Part shown: positions 37,318-44,941 of the stretch, in pieces
Layout of the letters: each line of letters begins with the position of its first letter
Position numbering within the stretch: the first letter of the stretch is position 1
Origin: Alloactinosynnema sp. L-07
GTDB lineage: Bacteria; Actinomycetota; Actinomycetes; Mycobacteriales; Pseudonocardiaceae
DNA length: 64,000 bases
Assembly: GCF_900070365.1 (NCBI RefSeq)
Contig: NZ_LN850107.1
Span: forward strand, 1,798,001 to 1,862,000
Direction of reading: 5' to 3'
Notes under the pieces: generated by a model
Databases searched by the model: none
What the model was told of the DNA's origin: nothing
The model's input: the letters and a program-made list of their open reading frames with translations, nothing else
Position numbers and translations under genes: made by a program

Positions 37318-38418
37318 ATGACAACCAGCACGTCCTTCGCCGAGGTCGCGAACCCGGCTCCGGCGACACCGGAGCACCTCGCCGAGGTGTTGGCCGATCC
37401 GAGGTTCGGCAAGTACTTCACCGACCACATGGTGACGATCGAGTTCACCCCGGAACGTGGCTGGCACAACGCCACGGTCGGTCCCCACCAGCCGTTGACG
37501 CTATCGCCGTGTGCCGCGGTCCTGCACTACGGGCAAGCCGTCTTTGAGGGGCTCAAGGCCTACCGTCGGCTCGACGGGTCGGTCGCGAGCTTCCGACCAG
37601 AAGAGAACGCGACTCGGTTTCGGGCCTCGGCGCGGCGGCTGGCGATGCCGGAGTTGCCCGATGAGCTGTTCCTGGCTTCGTTGAGCGCGCTCGTCGCACG
37701 CGACGAGCGGTGGGTCCCGCACGCGGAGGAACACTCGCTGTACCTGCGGCCGTTGATGATCTCGACCTCGGCCGACCTGCTGGTGACCCCGGCGCGGGAC
37801 TACCTGTTCGTCCTGGTCGCCTCGCCCGCGGGCGCCTACTACCCCGGTGGGGTAACACCGGTGACCGTCTGGTTGTCGCACGAGTACTCGCGTGCCGCGC
37901 CCGGCGGCACCGGGTCCGCCAAGTGCGCGGGGAACTACGCGGGGGCGTTTGTCGCACAGCGGCAGGCCGTTGAGGCGGGCTGTGACCAGGTCGTCTGGCT
38001 GGACGCGGTGGACCGCGGCCGGGTCGAGGAGATGGGGGTGAACAACCTGTTCTTCGTGTTCGGCTCCGGCCCCGACGCGCGGGTGGTCACCCCGGGGTTG
38101 ACCGGATCGCTGCTACCCGGGATCACCCGCGACTCCGTGCTGCGGTTGGCGGGCGACCTCGGCTACCGCGTCGAGGAGCGCGCGGTGTCCACCGCGGAAT
38201 GGGAGCGGGCGGCTCGATCCGGTGACCTGACCGAGGTCTTCGCCTGCGGTACCGCCGCGGTGATCACCCCGGTGGGGACGGTGAAACACGCGGGCGGTCA
38301 GTTCGTCGTCGGCGGCCACCAGCCGGGGCCGGTCACCCTGCGTCTGCGTCGGCGACTCACCGCGATCCACCGAGGTTCGGCCCCCGACCCCTACGATTGG
38401 ATGTGCCGACTCTGCTGA
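37318..38418 (+). CDS. ilvE: branched-chain amino acid aminotransferase
   Basis: 366 residues, a full-length fold-type IV PLP enzyme. K202 in S-A-K-C-A-G-N-Y-A binds PLP; L-H-Y-G-Q-A-V-F-E-G-L-K-A-Y and E-M-G-V-N-N-L-F-F are family signatures. It exchanges amino groups between branched keto acids and glutamate. In a biosynthetic cluster it probably supplies a dedicated building block, for example by transaminating a keto acid that the methyltransferase at 9074 has beta-methylated, as GlmT/IlvE do for 3-methylglutamate, or by supplying the aliphatic residue of the A-T protein. It ends the rightward biosynthetic run, 41 bp from the convergent thioesterase gene. Confidence 0.95.
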   Translation: MTTSTSFAEVANPAPATPEHLAEVLADPRFGKYFTDHMVTIEFTPERGWHNATVGPHQPLTLSPCAAVLHYGQAVFEGLKAYRRLDGSVASFRPEENATRFRASARRLAMPELPDELFLASLSALVARDERWVPHAEEHSLYLRPLMISTSADLLVTPARDYLFVLVASPAGAYYPGGVTPVTVWLSHEYSRAAPGGTGSAKCAGNYAGAFVAQRQAVEAGCDQVVWLDAVDRGRVEEMGVNNLFFVFGSGPDARVVTPGLTGSLLPGITRDSVLRLAGDLGYRVEERAVSTAEWERAARSGDLTEVFACGTAAVITPVGTVKHAGGQFVVGGHQPGPVTLRLRRRLTAIHRGSAPDPYDWMCRLC

Positions 38419-38459
38419 ATTGAACCCGCTATTGCATCGAAGCGGCACGCCGTTGCCGG

Positions 38460-39239
38460 TCAGGCGTCTCCCGGTGTGGGCGTTGCGGTTTTGTCCGTCA
38501 TGTCGAGCTCGATTTCCGTGAGCAGCTCGGCGGGTGCGTCGAGAAACTCGAAGTGGCCGCCGTCCAACAGGGCGTAGCGGCAGTCGTCCGACGACTTCAG
38601 CCAGCCGCCCATGAGCTGTATCGGAATCTCCGGATCGTCGGCCCAACCGATCGCCGTGATTCCGCAGGGCAGTCGCAATGGGGCATCCACGTGATAGCGC
38701 TTGTTCGCCTCGATATCATTCACGAGAAGTTCGAGACCCATTTCTATCAGCGATCCGTTCGGTTCGCCGCCCAGGCTCGTTATTATCGTGGCCAGTTCGT
38801 CCCTGAGTCCGTCGGAATTCATTTCCAGCAGTCTGCCGTATGGCCCGTCGTGCGGGGCGACCTGAGAGGAGACGAATACTCTGCGCGGCACCGGGAGTCC
38901 GGCCGCGTCGAGTTGGCGGGTCAATTCCACCCCGGGCAGCGCGCCGCCGCAGTGCCCGAAGAAGGCGAACGGTGTGTCCAGGTAGGGCGCAAGGTCCTCG
39001 ACCAGTGCCGCGGCGAGCGCCTCGTAGGTCTCATAGTGTGCGTCCCGGATGCGGTTTTGCCTGCTCGGAGGCTGGATCAGGCACACCTCGACGTGGCCGA
39101 TCCAGCGCGGCCACCGCTGGTACATCGATGCTCCGCAGCCCGAGTACGGGAAGCAGAACAGCCGTGCCGCCGCGTCCGGGTCCGGCCTTCGCAGCAGTGA
39201 GCGCGGTTTTTTCGGACGAGTGGGTGACGGGGTGGTCAT
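38460..39239 (-). CDS. type II thioesterase with Cys in place of Ser
   Basis: 259 residues, RifR/GrsT-like external thioesterase: L-F-C-F-P-Y-S-G-C-G-A near the start, nucleophile elbow G-H-C97-G-G, D-D-P-E-I-P for the acid and D-G-G-H-F-E-F-L for the His. Such enzymes usually clear wrong acyl groups from carriers and have G-H-S-M/L-G; here the nucleophile is Cys, as in some release thioesterases that close strained rings. With no cis thioesterase in the assembly line, this protein may serve in release or in acyl shuttling between carriers. It runs opposite to the operon, has no good ribosome site, and is less GC-rich than its neighbours. Confidence 0.9.
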   Translation of the reverse strand: MTTPSPTRPKKPRSLLRRPDPDAAARLFCFPYSGCGASMYQRWPRWIGHVEVCLIQPPSRQNRIRDAHYETYEALAAALVEDLAPYLDTPFAFFGHCGGALPGVELTRQLDAAGLPVPRRVFVSSQVAPHDGPYGRLLEMNSDGLRDELATIITSLGGEPNGSLIEMGLELLVNDIEANKRYHVDAPLRLPCGITAIGWADDPEIPIQLMGGWLKSSDDCRYALLDGGHFEFLDAPAELLTEIELDMTDKTATPTPGDA

Positions 39240-39263
39240 ATCGCAATGCTATTCACGCGGTCG

Positions 39264-39284
39264 TTGAACGGCAAGCCCGTTCAA
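39264..39284 (-). promoter_or_regulatory. dyad upstream of the thioesterase gene
   Basis: TTGAACGG (39264-39271), five bases, CCGTTCAA (39277-39284): a perfect 8-bp dyad 25-45 bp before the thioesterase ATG, where an operator overlapping the promoter would lie. It also directly abuts the larger hairpin that follows the peptide gene. Confidence 0.4.
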
Positions 39285-39288
39285 TAAC

Positions 39289-39336
39289 GCTCGGGCTCGA
39301 TCGGGAGTCAACGTGGACACCCGATCGAGCCCGAGC
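39289..39336 (-). terminator. strong hairpin after the 46-residue peptide gene
   Basis: A perfect 17-bp stem, 39289-39305 pairing with 39320-39336, encloses a 14-base loop. The stem is GC-rich (GCTCGGGC... in the left arm). It begins 18 bp past the stop of the leftward peptide gene and lies before the thioesterase promoter, so it should end or attenuate the peptide transcript. No T-tract is present. Confidence 0.75.
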
Positions 39337-39354
39337 TACCGTACTACTGGAAGA

Positions 39355-39495
39355 CTAGCGCGCGAGGACCTCGTTCGTCCCGTACACGACGTCGTCGTCC
39401 AACTTGGCGAGCATGTCCCGCAATTCCTCGGGGTCGAGCGCCTTGAGCTCGTCGGTGTCGATGAGCTGGGCGAGGAGATTCTGCGGATTCTTCAT
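39355..39495 (-). CDS. 46-residue peptide of unknown function
   Basis: The ATG at 39495 has GGGAGGG four to five bases upstream, one of the best ribosome sites in the window. The peptide begins M-K-N-P-Q-N-L-L-A-Q-L-I and is rich in Leu, Asp and Glu, with an amphipathic middle (D-P-E-E-L-R-D-M-L-A-K-L-D-D-D) and a short neutral end (Y-G-T-N-E-V-L-A-R). The shape (acidic helical leader, small tail) recalls RiPP precursors, but it could equally be a small acidic adaptor or regulator. It has its own hairpin terminator and a dyad in its promoter region, so it seems to be a separate unit inside the NRPS cluster. No RiPP maturase is seen nearby. Confidence 0.7.
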   Translation of the reverse strand: MKNPQNLLAQLIDTDELKALDPEELRDMLAKLDDDVVYGTNEVLAR

Positions 39496-39514
39496 ATACC
39501 CTCCCTGAGTACGC

Positions 39515-39533
39515 GCCACCTTAAAAGGGTGGC
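39515..39533 (-). promoter_or_regulatory. dyad upstream of the 46-residue peptide gene
   Basis: GCCACC (39515-39520) and GGTGGC (39528-39533) flank an AT-rich TTAAAAG centre. The site lies 20-38 bp before the ATG of the peptide gene and in the roughly 290-bp gap shared with sbnB, so it could control either. The remaining gap up to 39782 shows no supported gene. Confidence 0.4.
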
Positions 39534-39782
39534 AATGTATCAAAGTAGAGGCGGGCGAGTCCTTGTGTCAACAGTGTCGCCTCGTGTCGTCGAGGGTCTC
39601 ACGGTCTCGGGCGAAAGGTGCGGACGGAGCCCACGCGATGATATGCTGGCCGGTAGTTCGGGCGCGGAATTCCTCGGGTTTCGGCAGGCGGCATAGCGGC
39701 CGTCCCGACCGCTCTCGGATTCCGCGGTGGGGTAGTTCGCGGGTGCGATCAATTGTCCGGAGTGTCACTGGAGGGGCGTGCG

Positions 39783-40808
39783 ATGTCGGTCGGCCGGGAT
39801 GCGCTGTTGTACCTCGACGAGGCGCGGGTGGCCGAGTTGTGCGGGACCGTCGATCCGCTGCGAGTCGTCGCCGACGCGTTCCAAGCGGTTCGTGAGGGCC
39901 GCGCCGCGGTCACGCCTGAGGCGGCGCTGCGGTGGACCGCTCCGGACGGCACGGCCGCGCGCAGCCTGATCCTGCCCGCTCGCCATGTCGACTCATACGG
40001 TTGCAAGATCATCAACGCGTGTCTTGGGAACGTCGACCGCGGTCTGCCGCGCGCGGACGGGCTTATCGTGCTCTTCGATCCCGACACCGCGGCTCCCGTG
40101 TGTCTGATGGATGCCGGGCACATCAGCGCACTGCGCACGGCCGCGGTGTCGGTCGCCGCCGTCGGGGCGGTCCTTGACCTGTCCGACATCCGCCGCGTGG
40201 CCTTCCTAGGTTGTGGCCGCCAGTCGCGCACCCACCTCGACCTTCTCGGCTCCCGCTGTCCACTTTCGGCCGTGACGGTCTACGACACCGAACCCCAGCG
40301 GGCGGTGTTGTTCGCCAAGCAGGCCAAGTTGTCGCTACCCGAGGTCACGATCGACATCGCCGACACAGCGGAGGCCGCGGTCCGCTCCGCCCCCCTCACC
40401 ATCGCGGCGACGACCACCACTACCGCCTACGTCCGGCCCGAGTGGCTTCCCGACGGCGCGACCTTCGTCAACGTCTCCCTCGACGACGCCACTGAGGACC
40501 TACTTCTCGGCTGCGACCACCTTTTCGTCGACGACTGGACCCTCGTCAGCGACGACGACACCCGCCTGCTCGGCAGACTCGCCCGGGCAGGCCGGGTTGC
40601 CGGACCCGACCAGGTCCCGCCCCCCGGCGCCAGAAACATCGACGCGGAGTTCGCCACCCTGCTCGCAGGCGCGTACCAGCGCCCGATCGCGAAGACCGAC
40701 CGGGTGGTCATCAATCCCTTCGGCATGGGCGTCCACGACATCGCACTCGCCGCTCACGTCTACGCCGCCGCACGGTCCGGCGACACGGGCGTCCGACTGC
40801 CTCGGTAG
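39783..40808 (+). CDS. sbnB: SbnB-like 2,3-diaminopropionate dehydrogenase
   Basis: 341 residues, ornithine-cyclodeaminase/mu-crystallin fold with an NAD-binding segment (V-A-F-L-G-C-G-R-Q-S) in the middle and the substrate region M-D-A-G-H-I-S-A-L-R-T-A-A. SbnB oxidises the SbnA product to L-2,3-diaminopropionate, 2-oxoglutarate and NADH. With sbnA at 13169 it makes the diaminopropionate supply complete. The ATG at 39783 has GGAGGGG six bases upstream; a TTG at 39753 is in frame but poorer. It is the right-hand boundary gene of the cluster and probably has its own promoter, since the two genes on its left run the other way. Confidence 0.93.
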   Translation: MSVGRDALLYLDEARVAELCGTVDPLRVVADAFQAVREGRAAVTPEAALRWTAPDGTAARSLILPARHVDSYGCKIINACLGNVDRGLPRADGLIVLFDPDTAAPVCLMDAGHISALRTAAVSVAAVGAVLDLSDIRRVAFLGCGRQSRTHLDLLGSRCPLSAVTVYDTEPQRAVLFAKQAKLSLPEVTIDIADTAEAAVRSAPLTIAATTTTTAYVRPEWLPDGATFVNVSLDDATEDLLLGCDHLFVDDWTLVSDDDTRLLGRLARAGRVAGPDQVPPPGARNIDAEFATLLAGAYQRPIAKTDRVVINPFGMGVHDIALAAHVYAAARSGDTGVRLPR

Positions 40809-40967
40809 CTTTGAGGTTCCACCGCGAAAACCGGACGTCCTGATCCGCTCGCTTGGATCCGAGGCGGGAGAGCCTGGTGCAGGCGCTGACCGTGTAACGG
40901 TCGTACTGGTCAACACGACGCCCGGTGTGCAGGCGCCGCGGGAAGGGGTCCGGAGAGGAAGTTCCCC

Positions 40968-41357
40968 ATGAAGAAGCTAATGCTCGTTCTCACCGCGGTG
41001 GCGACGTTACTCCTGGGTAACCTCATAGTCGCGCCTGCTGCTTCGGCCACCGTCCACGAGATCGTCGCGCAATGGTGCTCTGGCAAGGCTCCGCTTGACC
41101 CCGCGGGGTTGAGCCGCCCGGGAAGCAAGAACTTCGCCCAGCCCTTGTTCGCAGGCGGTGTGGTTTCCATCCATCCGTACGCGGACGGCCTTCTCGTCGA
41201 CTTCGACTTCGACCGGCCGCAGACAAAGATCGTCCCAACAGGACAGATCATCCTAGTGGACACGTTGCCCGACGGTACCAAGCTCTACCTGGAGGCGTTC
41301 ACCCTGGACCCGAACTTCCCGGCCTTCGCCAACTGCCCGGCGCTGGCGAACCTATAG
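40968..41357 (+). CDS. small secreted protein, unknown
   Basis: 129 residues. M-K-K, a hydrophobic core and an A-S-A-T cleavage region (about residue 27) make a Sec signal peptide, so the mature protein of about 100 residues is secreted. It contains two Cys (W-C-S-G and N-C-P-A), which may form one disulfide. The ATG has GGAGAGGAAG upstream. No domain is recognised. It stands alone between the NRPS cluster and the BNR-repeat gene. Confidence 0.75.
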   Translation: MKKLMLVLTAVATLLLGNLIVAPAASATVHEIVAQWCSGKAPLDPAGLSRPGSKNFAQPLFAGGVVSIHPYADGLLVDFDFDRPQTKIVPTGQIILVDTLPDGTKLYLEAFTLDPNFPAFANCPALANL

Positions 41358-41623
41358 CCGGAGGGCCCGCGCAATCGACCTTGCCGAGATCGAAGAGCGG
41401 ATAGACATTGGCCGGACTGCCCGACCCTGGCGTGAACACGCCGAACCGATTGATCCGCGTCGCAGATCCTGTCCAGCGGGGGTGCAGGCCTGCCTGATCC
41501 CGATCGAGCGGTGCGGACCAACGGCTGAGCCGTCCAACAGATCGTGACCCGGCGTAACACTGGGCATCCCCCGATCGAGTCACAAGGAGAAGGGGGAAAC
41601 CTTTCGGAAGGGGCGAAGGCCCA

Positions 41624-43186
41624 ATGCCACAGCGAACCCTGACCATCTCACTCGCGCTCGTCTCCGTCATCGGACTCACCGCCGCGCCCGCCGGGGCCGC
41701 CGTCGCTGCGTTGAGCCAGGCCAGCGGTCCGAGCCCGTTCGCGCCGAACTGCCATGGCGCACCGCAGAACGGCACCCTGTTCGTCGGGTCGGAAGTCGAG
41801 CCGTGGATCGACCTCAACCCGACGAACCCGGCCAACCTCATCGGCGTCTACCAGCAGGACCGCTTCTCCAGCGGCGGCGCCAGCGGGTTGGGCACCAGCG
41901 TGTCGACCAACGGGGGCGGCAGCTGGACCCAGGTCGCGGGCCCGACGTTCTCGCGCTGCTCCGGGGCGGCCGCGGGCAGCGTCGGCGACTACGAGCGCGC
42001 CACCGACCCGTGGGTCACGTTCGGGCCCGACGGACACGCCTACCAGATGAGCCTGTCGTTCAACGACACCCGCGACCTGGCCAACGCGATGCTGGTCAGC
42101 GAGTCGCTCGACGGCGGGATGACGTGGGGTACGCCGATCGAGTTGATCCGCGACACCAACCCGCATGTGTTCAACGACAAGAACTCCATGACGGCCGATC
42201 AGACGTCCGCGAACCACGTCTACGGCATCTGGGACCGGCTGGTGTTCCCCAACGAACGCGCGGGCGGAAAGTCGTTCCTGACCGCGGCGGCCTTCCGTGG
42301 GCCGACATACTTCACCCGCACGACCAACGGCGGCGCGAGCTGGGAGCCCGCGCGCAACATCTTCGATCCCGGCCAGAACGACCAGACCATCGGCAACCAG
42401 ATCTCGGTGACCGGTGAAGGCGACCTGGTCAACATCATGACGGTGTTCCGCAACGACAACGGCGAAGGCCGCAAGGGCGGCACGATCTCGGTGCTGCGGT
42501 CCGAGGACAAGGGCGCCGCCTGGTCCGGCGAGATCGTCGTCGACCGGCTCGGCACGGTGGGCGTCAGAGATCCGCGTGACGGCGCGCCCGTGCGGACCGG
42601 CGACATCATCCCGTCGATCGCCACCGACGAGCGGGTGGGCCACGACGAGGTGTACGCGGTGTGGCAGGACGCCCGGTGGACCGGCTTCCAGAACGATGGG
42701 ATCGCGTTCTCCAAGTCCACCGACGGCGGCCTGACGTGGACCCCCGCGGTCCGGATCAACGCCGTGGCGTCGACACAGGCGTTCACCCCGGCCATCGAGG
42801 TCGACGACCAGGGCAACATCGCCGTGCTGCACTACGACTTCCGCAACGACACGGTCTCCGGCACCCCGCTGCTGACCGACGCCTGGATCCTGCGCTCGTC
42901 CAACGGCGGCGCGACCTGGAGCGAGGAACGCGTCACCCCGACGTCGTTCGACATGCGTCAGGCTCCGTTCGCTCGCGGCTTCTTTGTCGGCGACTACATC
43001 GGCCTGGGCGCGACGGGAGCGACGTTCAAGCCGTTCTTCACCCAGTCGAACCCGGCGACAGACACCTTCTCCACCACGGTGTCCGCGCCGTTCCCGCCCG
43101 CGACGATCGTCCCGGAGCCTTCACCCGCCGGGTTGAACGCATCAGCGTTCGCGTCATTGCACCGCGGCAGGCCCGCGCCCGCGTAG
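41624..43186 (+). CDS. exported BNR/Asp-box (sialidase-like) protein
   Basis: 520 residues with a signal peptide ending near A-P-A-G-A-A. Six Asp-box motifs are visible (S-T-N-G-G-G-S-W, S-L-D-G-G-M-T-W, T-T-N-G-G-A-S-W, S-E-D-K-G-A-A-W, S-T-D-G-G-L-T-W, S-S-N-G-G-A-T-W), the mark of a six-bladed sialidase-type beta-propeller. Asp-boxes are structural; the arginine triad of true sialidases cannot be confirmed by eye. It is therefore a secreted propeller, perhaps a glycoside hydrolase or a binding protein. It is single-gene and followed at once by a strong hairpin. Confidence 0.85.
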   Translation: MPQRTLTISLALVSVIGLTAAPAGAAVAALSQASGPSPFAPNCHGAPQNGTLFVGSEVEPWIDLNPTNPANLIGVYQQDRFSSGGASGLGTSVSTNGGGSWTQVAGPTFSRCSGAAAGSVGDYERATDPWVTFGPDGHAYQMSLSFNDTRDLANAMLVSESLDGGMTWGTPIELIRDTNPHVFNDKNSMTADQTSANHVYGIWDRLVFPNERAGGKSFLTAAAFRGPTYFTRTTNGGASWEPARNIFDPGQNDQTIGNQISVTGEGDLVNIMTVFRNDNGEGRKGGTISVLRSEDKGAAWSGEIVVDRLGTVGVRDPRDGAPVRTGDIIPSIATDERVGHDEVYAVWQDARWTGFQNDGIAFSKSTDGGLTWTPAVRINAVASTQAFTPAIEVDDQGNIAVLHYDFRNDTVSGTPLLTDAWILRSSNGGATWSEERVTPTSFDMRQAPFARGFFVGDYIGLGATGATFKPFFTQSNPATDTFSTTVSAPFPPATIVPEPSPAGLNASAFASLHRGRPAPA

Positions 43187-43191
43187 GAGTC

Positions 43192-43235
43192 TGACCCGAG
43201 CCGTGGACCGGCGCTCCGGTTCACGGCTCGGGTCA
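43192..43235 (+). terminator. terminator of the BNR-repeat gene
   Basis: A 14-bp perfect outer stem (43192-43205 with 43222-43235), a G-T pair, a further 5-bp inner stem (ACCGG/CCGGT) and a 4-base loop give a 20-bp hairpin starting six bases after the stop codon. Confidence 0.85.
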
Positions 43236-43239
43236 CCAC

Positions 43240-43545
43240 TTGATGGTTCCGGTCCAAGCGGCCATCGAGGCGGGAGCGAATCCGGCCGCGTTGGTTGACG
43301 CGATCAATAGCAGGCAGGCGGAGTTCGACGTGGCGTGTGAGGAACTGGCGAGAACGCCATCGGCCCGCGCGGTCGGCCGCGCCGAGATCGAGGCGTGGGT
43401 GGTCATGGTGGGCGAGATGGCCGTGGGGCTGGACCGCGCGGATCCCGCCAAGCTGCAGATGTTCTACGAGGCGGTGAGCTTGGAGATACTCCACGACGCC
43501 GAAGGCCGGACAGTCGATGTGACCATCCGGCGTCCAGTTCGCAGG
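43240..43545 (+). pseudogene. remnant of a serine recombinase C-terminus (copy 1)
   Basis: The reading frame gives the tail of the large serine recombinases common in actinobacteria: A-A-I-E-A-G-A-N-P-A-A-L-V-D-A-I-N, then E-F-D-V-A-C-E-E-L, and G-L-D-R-A-D-P-A-K-L-Q-M-F-Y-E-A-V. The catalytic N-terminal domain and DNA-binding parts are missing; the frame opens directly after the terminator of the previous gene. From 43254 the DNA is nearly identical to 59429-59690, in the same orientation. The two copies are thus fragments of one recombinase type, left at either end of a 16-kb block. Confidence 0.8.
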
Positions 43546-43609
43546 CCGACCCCGAATCGGCGAATCGGCAGCCCATCTCGCTCGAGTCCGCCGCGCGGTC
43601 TGAGGACGG

Positions 43610-44941
43610 TCAGGCCATGCTGAATTTCTCGGCGTGCATCTGCGAGCTCGGCACCTTGATCGCGCGGAGGCTGCTCAGCACCGACGAGGTCATCGCGGGC
43701 GGGCCGCACACGTAGATGTCGCGTTCGGCGATGTCGGGGACCAGGGCACGGAGACTGTCGGGCTCGAATGGACGGGCGCCGTCCTTGGTCCGGCCGGTGA
43801 GCAGGTGCAGCCTGCCGCCGTTGGTCCCGATCAGGTGCCGGACCTCGTCGAGCAGCACCGCGTCGCTCTCGTCGCGCACGCGGTACAGCACCACGACGTC
43901 CGCGGTCGACCGCTCCTCCAGCAAGGCGCGGATGGGGGTGATCCCGACGCCGCCAGCGATCAGCAGCGTGCCGGGGCGGGTCCGCTGCAGCGACGTGAAC
44001 GCGCCATACGGGCCCTCCATGAACACCCGGGTCCCGACCGGGACATGCCGCAGGCCCGCGCTGGCCGTGCCGACCGCTTTGGCGGTCAGCCGGAAGGAAC
44101 GGCCGTCCGGCGCGGCGGACAACGAGAACGGGTTTGCCAGCCACCAGTGGTTGTGCCCGGGGAACCGCCAGATGAAGAACTGGCCCGCCCTGGCCGGAAG
44201 CCGGTCGAGGTCGCGGCCGGTGACGTACACCGACGCCACGTTGTCCGACTCGGGAACCACGGCCTGAACCCGGAACTGGTGTCTCGCGTTGCGCCAGAGC
44301 GGCACCGCGATCCGCCCTGTGACCAGGGAGCCGACAGCGAGGATCCACAGCGCCCACCAGTACACGGTGGCGAACGTGGACGACTTGAACGTCGTCGTCT
44401 CAAGGAGTTGGTGGACGAACGCCACCGAGATCGCCAGGTACACCAGCAGGTGTAGGGCGTGCCACGTCTCGTAGCGCAGCTTGCTGCGGACCGACCGCAG
44501 GGAGATAGCCGCGACCGCGACGATCGTGGCGGCGGCGATCATGCCCAGCAGCGACGCGGGCACCCCGGCCAGCGCGAGGAAGGTCCGCCCCATCGACGCG
44601 TTGTCCAGCGTCGCGTAGCCGAGCACGATCAGCGTGGCGTGGGTGAGGATGGCCCAGAGCAGGGTGAAACCGGTCCACCGGTGCCACACCGTCAGCCGGT
44701 CCATCCCGATGCGGCGGTCCAACCACGGCAGCCGGGCGACCAGGAGCATTTGAAACATCATCAGCAGGGCCGCATGCAGGCCGACGAACTTGGCCACGGT
44801 GAGGATTGAGTTCTTGCCGGTGCCGCTCGTGATGAACAGGACTTCGACAGCTCCCAGGTTGACCAGCACAAACGCCCACATGGCCCACCGCGCCTGAACA
44901 ACCGGGGGCACGGAGCGCCGGACTTGGGGCCTCGTCGCCAT
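43610..44941 (-). CDS. ferric-reductase-like flavoprotein oxidoreductase
   Basis: 443 residues. The N-terminal half has about six membrane segments with His residues in H-R-W-T-G-F, T-H-A-T, H-A-L-H and F-V-H-Q, fitting bis-heme binding as in ferric reductase / NADPH oxidase-like proteins. The C-terminal half is a ferredoxin-NADP reductase module: F-A-D-binding N-P-F-S-L-S, G-V-G-I-T-P-I-R and V-C-G-P-P-A-M-T for NAD(P)H. It moves electrons across the membrane to iron or another acceptor. Its stop lies only about 65 bp beyond the recombinase remnant. No siderophore genes are adjacent, and the true acceptor is unknown. Confidence 0.9.
   Translation of the reverse strand: MATRPQVRRSVPPVVQARWAMWAFVLVNLGAVEVLFITSGTGKNSILTVAKFVGLHAALLMMFQMLLVARLPWLDRRIGMDRLTVWHRWTGFTLLWAILTHATLIVLGYATLDNASMGRTFLALAGVPASLLGMIAAATIVAVAAISLRSVRSKLRYETWHALHLLVYLAISVAFVHQLLETTTFKSSTFATVYWWALWILAVGSLVTGRIAVPLWRNARHQFRVQAVVPESDNVASVYVTGRDLDRLPARAGQFFIWRFPGHNHWWLANPFSLSAAPDGRSFRLTAKAVGTASAGLRHVPVGTRVFMEGPYGAFTSLQRTRPGTLLIAGGVGITPIRALLEERSTADVVVLYRVRDESDAVLLDEVRHLIGTNGGRLHLLTGRTKDGARPFEPDSLRALVPDIAERDIYVCGPPAMTSSVLSSLRAIKVPSSQMHAEKFSMA

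Noticed and set aside
39355..39495. Calling the 46-residue peptide a RiPP precursor
   Set aside because: No maturase, protease or dedicated ABC exporter nearby; kept only as a possibility in the findings.
10374..40808. Monobactam-type (sulfazecin-like) cluster, because of Dap genes and a Cys thioesterase
   Set aside because: No sulfotransferase, no cis thioesterase and no matching short two-protein NRPS; FAAL and acylase do not fit. The idea cannot be excluded for the ring chemistry but is not supported.
10374..40808. Siderophore cluster, because of SbnA, SbnB and MbtH
   Set aside because: No hydroxamate, catechol or citrate ligase genes, no iron-uptake genes and no iron-box-like operator that I can see; the ferric-reductase-like gene is outside and on another block.
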